DNA of 64,000 nucleotides, taken from NCBI RefSeq assembly GCF_019900845.1, contig NZ_CP074570.1, positions 2,480,001 through 2,544,000 of the forward strand, read 5' to 3'. The notes beneath the pieces are model-generated. The model ran no database searches, was not told the origin of the DNA, and worked only from the letters and a program-made list of their open reading frames with translations. The DNA is from Paraneptunicella aestuarii. GTDB taxonomy: Bacteria > Pseudomonadota > Gammaproteobacteria > Enterobacterales > Alteromonadaceae. The stretch's first letter is position 1; each line of letters begins with the position of its first letter. This document shows positions 59,851 through 64,000 of this stretch, piece by piece. The position numbers and the translations under genes are program-made.

Positions 59851-60141
59851 ATTATTAATTCTCCCCTGTCTGTGCAGGATGGGTTGGTGTGCTCTTCTTA
59901 TAAACATTTTTAACGTTAACCCGGAATTTGGCGAATTGTTAATCATTTGATCAGACACTCAAACGTTCACATTAGCCAAAACCAGATTTCGCGTGCGAAA
60001 TTTAGTCAAATACCACACTGAAAATGGTTAACAAAATAATTACATCATTTTAATGCTTTCGCAAGAACAAATCCTACCAGTTGCAGATACTTCCCCTATC
60101 TTAGGGTAAGTGGCTGTAAAATAAAAACTAAAGGATTCGAC

Positions 60142-60363
60142 TCACGCTATTTTTTCGAAGGACTCTACTTTATTTTGCGCATTTATCACAAGTCGAAAAC
60201 GCCCTTTGATCCCGATTCGGCTAACAAATGGACGTAAATTAGAGGTAGGGAGCTGAACACGCTCCCCTGATTCAGAACGAATAAGAACTGAGTTAATACC
60301 GGGCTGGTATAAATTCTCACATTCAGGATAGCTTAAACTGATATTGAAAAAGTATGTCGCCAT
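60142..60363 (-). CDS. DUF2835 family small protein
   Basis: A 73-residue cytoplasmic protein with MATYFFNISLSYPECENLYQ and GRVQLPTSNLRPFVSRIGIKGRFRL-like content (here ERVQLPTSNLRPFV and GIKGRFRL), matching DUF2835 of gammaproteobacteria, which I know beside pepN. It starts 17 bases after pepN, so it is probably in the same transcript. Function unknown. Confidence 0.85.
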   Translation of the reverse strand: MATYFFNISLSYPECENLYQPGINSVLIRSESGERVQLPTSNLRPFVSRIGIKGRFRLVINAQNKVESFEKIA

Positions 60364-60380
60364 GGCATCAATCAGTTTTG

Positions 60381-63008
60381 TTAAAAATGTAATGCCTTGC
60401 TGACTTTTTCATATAAGTCGGGACTTAAATGAGGCTGATCAGCTATACGTAATAACTCCCCTTTCATCAAATCTTGTCTATCTTCGCCATAACGCTGCCA
60501 TTCACTTAACGGTGTAATAAGACGAGAGGCAACTTGAGGATTAATACGATTAAGCTGAATAATTGCATCAGCAACGTAACGATATCCACTACCATTCATG
60601 TTGTGGAATCCCGAAGTATTAAAGAAGGCAAATGTTCCAACTACAGCCCGGATCCGGTTTGGATTACTGTTACTGTAATGCGCATGAGCCGTCAACAAAT
60701 CGAGCTTGGCCAAAATATCATCAGTTTCAGCTCCTGCGTGAAGGCTAAACCACTTATCCAGCACCAACACATCATCATGCCACTTGCTTTCAAACTGAGA
60801 CATCAGCTTTTCAAAAACAGGGACATTATATCGGCGAGCGGCTTTAAGTACGCCCAAGGTATCGGTCATGTTGTCGGAGCGTTCAAACTGTTGCAGTAGC
60901 AATGACTCTCCTTGTTGGCCTTTCGCCAAATAAGTCAAACACACATTACTTAGACGTCGATTAGCAATTTGCTCCTGTTGATAGGCATATCCGTCATTTC
61001 TGCATAAGCTATAAGCCGCATGGAGTTCATCAACTAATGCATCAGCAATGCTATCCTGCATTAGCTGACGGGAAGCAAGGATCCCCTCAACATCAACAAC
61101 AGCCATCTTCTGCGCCAAACTATCGTAACTGGGCACAGATAACATTTCACCCAATAACGCAAAATCATCAGGTTTGTTTTGAAGCAATTGTTGAAGGCAA
61201 TCCAGAATGAAGGCAATTTTGTTATCAGCAATGACTCCCTGATGTTTAACTCCATCCAGAATCGCATTGGTGAACAGGCTTTGACTGGCTTCCCAGCGAG
61301 AAAAATCATCACGGGCATGCAACATTATCGCTGCCATATCCTGCGTTGATTGCTCAAAGTGAACTTTTACAGGCGCACTAAAGCTTCTGAAAATATCCAG
61401 TACAGGCTTTTCTTTTATGCCATGGAACTCAAAAGACTGCTTTGATTCACATAAATCCAGCACGGTTGATGTGTTGCCATCCTGATCCAGAGCCTCTGCT
61501 TCACCCCGAGCATTCAACAGCATCATATCCACCGGAATATGCAATACCTGTTTATGCGCCTGATCCGCTGTTTTTGGCGTATGCTGGCTTAACTCAATAC
61601 GATAAATCTGTTGTTCAGCGTCATAAATCTCTTTCACAGACACCTCGGGCGTACCCGACTGCCCATACCAACGACGGAACAAGCTCATATCCACATTGTT
61701 GGCATCTTGCATAGCATTAACGAAATCATCACAGGTAACAGCCTGCCCATCATGACGCTCGAAATACAAATCCATGCCTCGACGGAATCCGTCTTTACCT
61801 AACATGGTATGCATCATACGAATAACTTCCGCGCCTTTGTCGTAAACCGTCACCGTATAAAAGTTATTCATTTCAATGACTTCGTCAGGGCGAATAGGAT
61901 GAGACATTGGGCCGGAATCTTCTGCAAACTGACGTTCTTTGATCAACTTAACCTGACTAATACGCGTCGTTACCGGTGAAGACATATCAGAACTGAACTG
62001 TTGATCCCGAAATACCGTTAGCCCTTCTTTTAAACTCAGCTGAAACCAATCGCGACAGGTCACTCTGTTACCTGTCCAATTGTGAAAGTATTCATGTCCA
62101 ATAATGGATTCAATATTGAAATAATCTTCATCGGTCGCGGATTCAGGATCAGCCAGAACACACTTACTGTTAAAGATGTTCAATCCCTTGTTTTCCATCG
62201 CGCCCATGTTGAAGAAATCCACGGCGACAACCATGTAGATATCCAGATCATATTCCAGACCAAAGGTCTCTTCATCCCAACGCATGGCTTTTTTCAAAGA
62301 CTCAACGGCATGCCCAGCTCGGCTTGCATTGCCCTTATCTACGAAAAACTGTAAATCAATAGTACGACCAGACTGAGTGACAAACTTATCTTCAACCAAG
62401 TCGAAATCACCCGCGACCAGCGCAAACAGATAACATGGCTTTTTAAAAGGATCTTGCCAGGTTACCCAATGAGTTCCGTTGTCGCCCTCACCTTTTGCTA
62501 TGCAATTACCGTTGGATAACAGATAAGGATACTTTTGCTTATCTGCGTGAACAGTTACCTGATAGGTTGCCAATACGTCTGGCCTGTCGAGGAAATAGGT
62601 AATTTTGCGAAAGCCTTCCGCTTCACATTGAGTGCTGAAGGTATTGTTAGATAAATACAAACCTTCCAGGCTGGTATTACTGGCTGGGTTTATCTGAGTT
62701 TCAATTTCCAACTCAAATTCATTGGCATCGTAAGCAATGCTCAACTGTTTCTCTGAACATTGATAAGTATTGATACCAATGCCATTGATAGAAACCTTCA
62801 ACAATTCAAGATCATCACCATCAAGCACTAAAGGTCGTTGGTGATCACCATTGCGGCGCACTTTACTTTTGGTAAGTACCCGAGTTTCGCTCGGTTCTAA
62901 CCAAAATGTCATATCCACCTGTTCGATAAAGAAATCGGGGACTTGATAATCGCTACGCTTTTTTGCTATCGGGGCGTTAGAGGTAACAGAACGCTCATCA
63001 CTCATCAA
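60381..63008 (-). CDS. pepN: Aminopeptidase N
   Basis: An 875-residue M1-family zinc metallopeptidase, close in length to E. coli PepN (870). The exopeptidase motif GAMEN is at 269-273 and the zinc motif HEYFHNWTGNR at 305 onward, with the third ligand Glu in LKEGLTVFRDQ. The C-terminal helical domain completes the protein. It removes N-terminal residues from peptides in the cytoplasm. It lies 18 bases downstream of nhaC and upstream of the DUF2835 gene. Confidence 0.97.
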   Translation of the reverse strand: MMSDERSVTSNAPIAKKRSDYQVPDFFIEQVDMTFWLEPSETRVLTKSKVRRNGDHQRPLVLDGDDLELLKVSINGIGINTYQCSEKQLSIAYDANEFELEIETQINPASNTSLEGLYLSNNTFSTQCEAEGFRKITYFLDRPDVLATYQVTVHADKQKYPYLLSNGNCIAKGEGDNGTHWVTWQDPFKKPCYLFALVAGDFDLVEDKFVTQSGRTIDLQFFVDKGNASRAGHAVESLKKAMRWDEETFGLEYDLDIYMVVAVDFFNMGAMENKGLNIFNSKCVLADPESATDEDYFNIESIIGHEYFHNWTGNRVTCRDWFQLSLKEGLTVFRDQQFSSDMSSPVTTRISQVKLIKERQFAEDSGPMSHPIRPDEVIEMNNFYTVTVYDKGAEVIRMMHTMLGKDGFRRGMDLYFERHDGQAVTCDDFVNAMQDANNVDMSLFRRWYGQSGTPEVSVKEIYDAEQQIYRIELSQHTPKTADQAHKQVLHIPVDMMLLNARGEAEALDQDGNTSTVLDLCESKQSFEFHGIKEKPVLDIFRSFSAPVKVHFEQSTQDMAAIMLHARDDFSRWEASQSLFTNAILDGVKHQGVIADNKIAFILDCLQQLLQNKPDDFALLGEMLSVPSYDSLAQKMAVVDVEGILASRQLMQDSIADALVDELHAAYSLCRNDGYAYQQEQIANRRLSNVCLTYLAKGQQGESLLLQQFERSDNMTDTLGVLKAARRYNVPVFEKLMSQFESKWHDDVLVLDKWFSLHAGAETDDILAKLDLLTAHAHYSNSNPNRIRAVVGTFAFFNTSGFHNMNGSGYRYVADAIIQLNRINPQVASRLITPLSEWQRYGEDRQDLMKGELLRIADQPHLSPDLYEKVSKALHF

Positions 63009-63026
63009 TAAACTCCTGATATCAGC

Positions 63027-64000
63027 CTAATTCGTTTTGCTTTCTATAGTTTGGTTCAGCTTGTCCGGCATTTCCTGTGAAAATGCCTCGGGTGGATCCA
63101 AGCGTAGGATTTTTATTCCAACAAAAGCATAAATGATGGCTAAAACAGGATTTATCAAGTTAAAGAAGGTGTAGAAAATATACTCAAAAGGATGAACCGC
63201 CAATACGCTGTGCATATAAGCGCCACAGGTATTCCAGGGAATTAACGGAGACGTCAGCGTTCCCCCATCTTCCAGACTACGAGACAAATTCAACTGGTGT
63301 AGGCCACGCTTTTTAAATTCATCTTTATACATACGACCCGGCATGATGATAGACATGTACTGATCAGCTGTAATCAGGTTCGTACCAAAACAGGTTAGAA
63401 TGGTGCGCGTTACCATGTCTCCTGCCGAAGTTGCACCTTTTAGGAAAGCGCTCACAGCGCGCTTCAACAACCCCACTTTTTCCAGTACCGAACCAAAGGT
63501 TAATGCACACATAATCAGCCAAATAGTATTCAACATATTGGCCATACCGCCACCGCTCAGAAGGTCGTTCAAATCAGCATTAGACGTATTGAACTCAACC
63601 CCGGCATACAGGGTTTTCCACACCACAGTAATACCACCATAACTTTCCATGCCGCTACGGCTGGCAACATCATTAATCACATCTGGCTGGAAGATAATCG
63701 CCCAAATACCACCAAGTAGAGCGCCGATAGAAACCGCAGGAAATGCAGGCATTTTGCGTATAGCTAAAGTCAGCAAAACAAATAATGGGATCAACATTGG
63801 CCAGCCAATATTAAATTCCTGCTCTAACAACGCCTGCATTTCTTCAATACGCTCAGAAGACGCATTAGAAGCGCCATTTATACCGACAATAACAAACAAG
63901 CCCCACGCAATTAAAATACTGGGAATGGTCGTCCAAAGCATGTAACGAATATGTTCAAACAAATCTGTCCCGGCTACCGCAGGTGCCAGATTAGTTGTTT
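63027..64000 (-). CDS. nhaC: Na+/H+ antiporter NhaC, 5' part beyond window edge
   Basis: The C-terminal part of a polytopic membrane protein, about 324 residues visible. The frame stays open to the right window edge (upstream residues read TTNLAPAVAGTDLFEHIRYML), so the codon at 63960-63962 (TTG) is an internal Leu, not the start. Family blocks include TCFGTNLITADQYMSIIMPGRMY and SRSLEDGGTLTSPLIPWNTCGAYM, typical of the NhaC group. It exchanges sodium for protons at the inner membrane. Same-strand neighbours pepN and the DUF2835 gene follow closely. Confidence 0.93.
   Translation of the reverse strand, partial: TTNLAPAVAGTDLFEHIRYMLWTTIPSILIAWGLFVIVGINGASNASSERIEEMQALLEQEFNIGWPMLIPLFVLLTLAIRKMPAFPAVSIGALLGGIWAIIFQPDVINDVASRSGMESYGGITVVWKTLYAGVEFNTSNADLNDLLSGGGMANMLNTIWLIMCALTFGSVLEKVGLLKRAVSAFLKGATSAGDMVTRTILTCFGTNLITADQYMSIIMPGRMYKDEFKKRGLHQLNLSRSLEDGGTLTSPLIPWNTCGAYMHSVLAVHPFEYIFYTFFNLINPVLAIIYAFVGIKILRLDPPEAFSQEMPDKLNQTIESKTN

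Noticed and set aside
63027..63962. Reading the NhaC gene as complete, starting at 63962
   Set aside because: That codon is TTG and the frame continues upstream to the window edge with NhaC-like residues, so the gene is partial.
1..64000. tRNA, rRNA, CRISPR, insertion sequence or prophage content
   Set aside because: No cloverleaf-like sequence, direct-repeat array, transposase or phage structural gene was recognised on either strand.

Overview
The window looks like a chromosomal segment of a marine-type gammaproteobacterium of the order Alteromonadales. The main evidence is gene order. pyrD-zapC-rlmL-uup with rmf-fabA nearby, and the cbb3-oxidase assembly genes followed by fnr, uspE and ttcA, are arrangements I know from Shewanella-like and related genomes. 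Base composition is moderate to slightly AT-rich, coding density is high, and rho-independent terminators are clear. I see no tRNA, rRNA, CRISPR array, insertion sequence or prophage. The genus cannot be fixed from the sequence alone.

Region 1 (1-8.8 kb) holds the 3' part of a copper P-type ATPase gene (ccoI), ccoS, a DsbD/TauE-like membrane gene, the oxygen-sensing regulator fnr, uspE, a solitary TonB-dependent receptor, a decayed GFA-type gene start, a small charged protein and ttcA. FNR-type boxes precede uspE (one mismatch), the small protein (one mismatch) and, at 11.9 kb, a cytochrome c lipoprotein gene (perfect), so the FNR encoded here probably controls neighbouring genes. Region 2 (8.8-19.9 kb) holds a membrane protein-bax-hypothetical operon, a repeat protein with recurring VGE motifs, a LysE exporter, a CobB sirtuin and an overlapping three-gene signalling cassette. 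That cassette is a receiver-PAS-GGDEF-EAL protein, a PhnD-like binding lipoprotein and a sensor histidine kinase. A TauE exporter follows.

Region 3 (20-31.2 kb) is a nearly complete purine catabolic locus: guanine deaminase (guaD), xanthine dehydrogenase (xdhA, xdhB, xdhC), membrane urate hydroxylase with a haem c domain (puuD), hiuH, uraD, allantoinase (puuE) and an allantoate amidohydrolase. A divergent RutR-like TetR regulator sits next to a perfect 16-bp RutR-type palindrome that covers the -10 side of the xdhA promoter. Together the genes would take guanine through xanthine, urate, 5-hydroxyisourate, OHCU, allantoin and allantoate.

Region 4 (31.4-41.4 kb) carries a stand-alone WD40 protein, a membrane diguanylate cyclase, a secreted subtilisin with a PPC domain, an aldo/keto reductase, a small possible ribbon-helix-helix protein, fabA with a FabR-like operator, rmf, and a secreted DUF3466-type protein with a GlyGly-CTERM tail. 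Region 5 (41.4-52.3 kb) is housekeeping: uup, a glutaredoxin-like gene, rlmL, zapC, pyrD and a very large NAD-dependent glutamate dehydrogenase gene preceded by a perfect spaced inverted repeat. Region 6 (52.7-64 kb) is a DUF1302-DUF1329-YCF48-RND envelope cluster of unknown substrate, followed by a DUF2835 gene, pepN and a partial nhaC running off the right edge.
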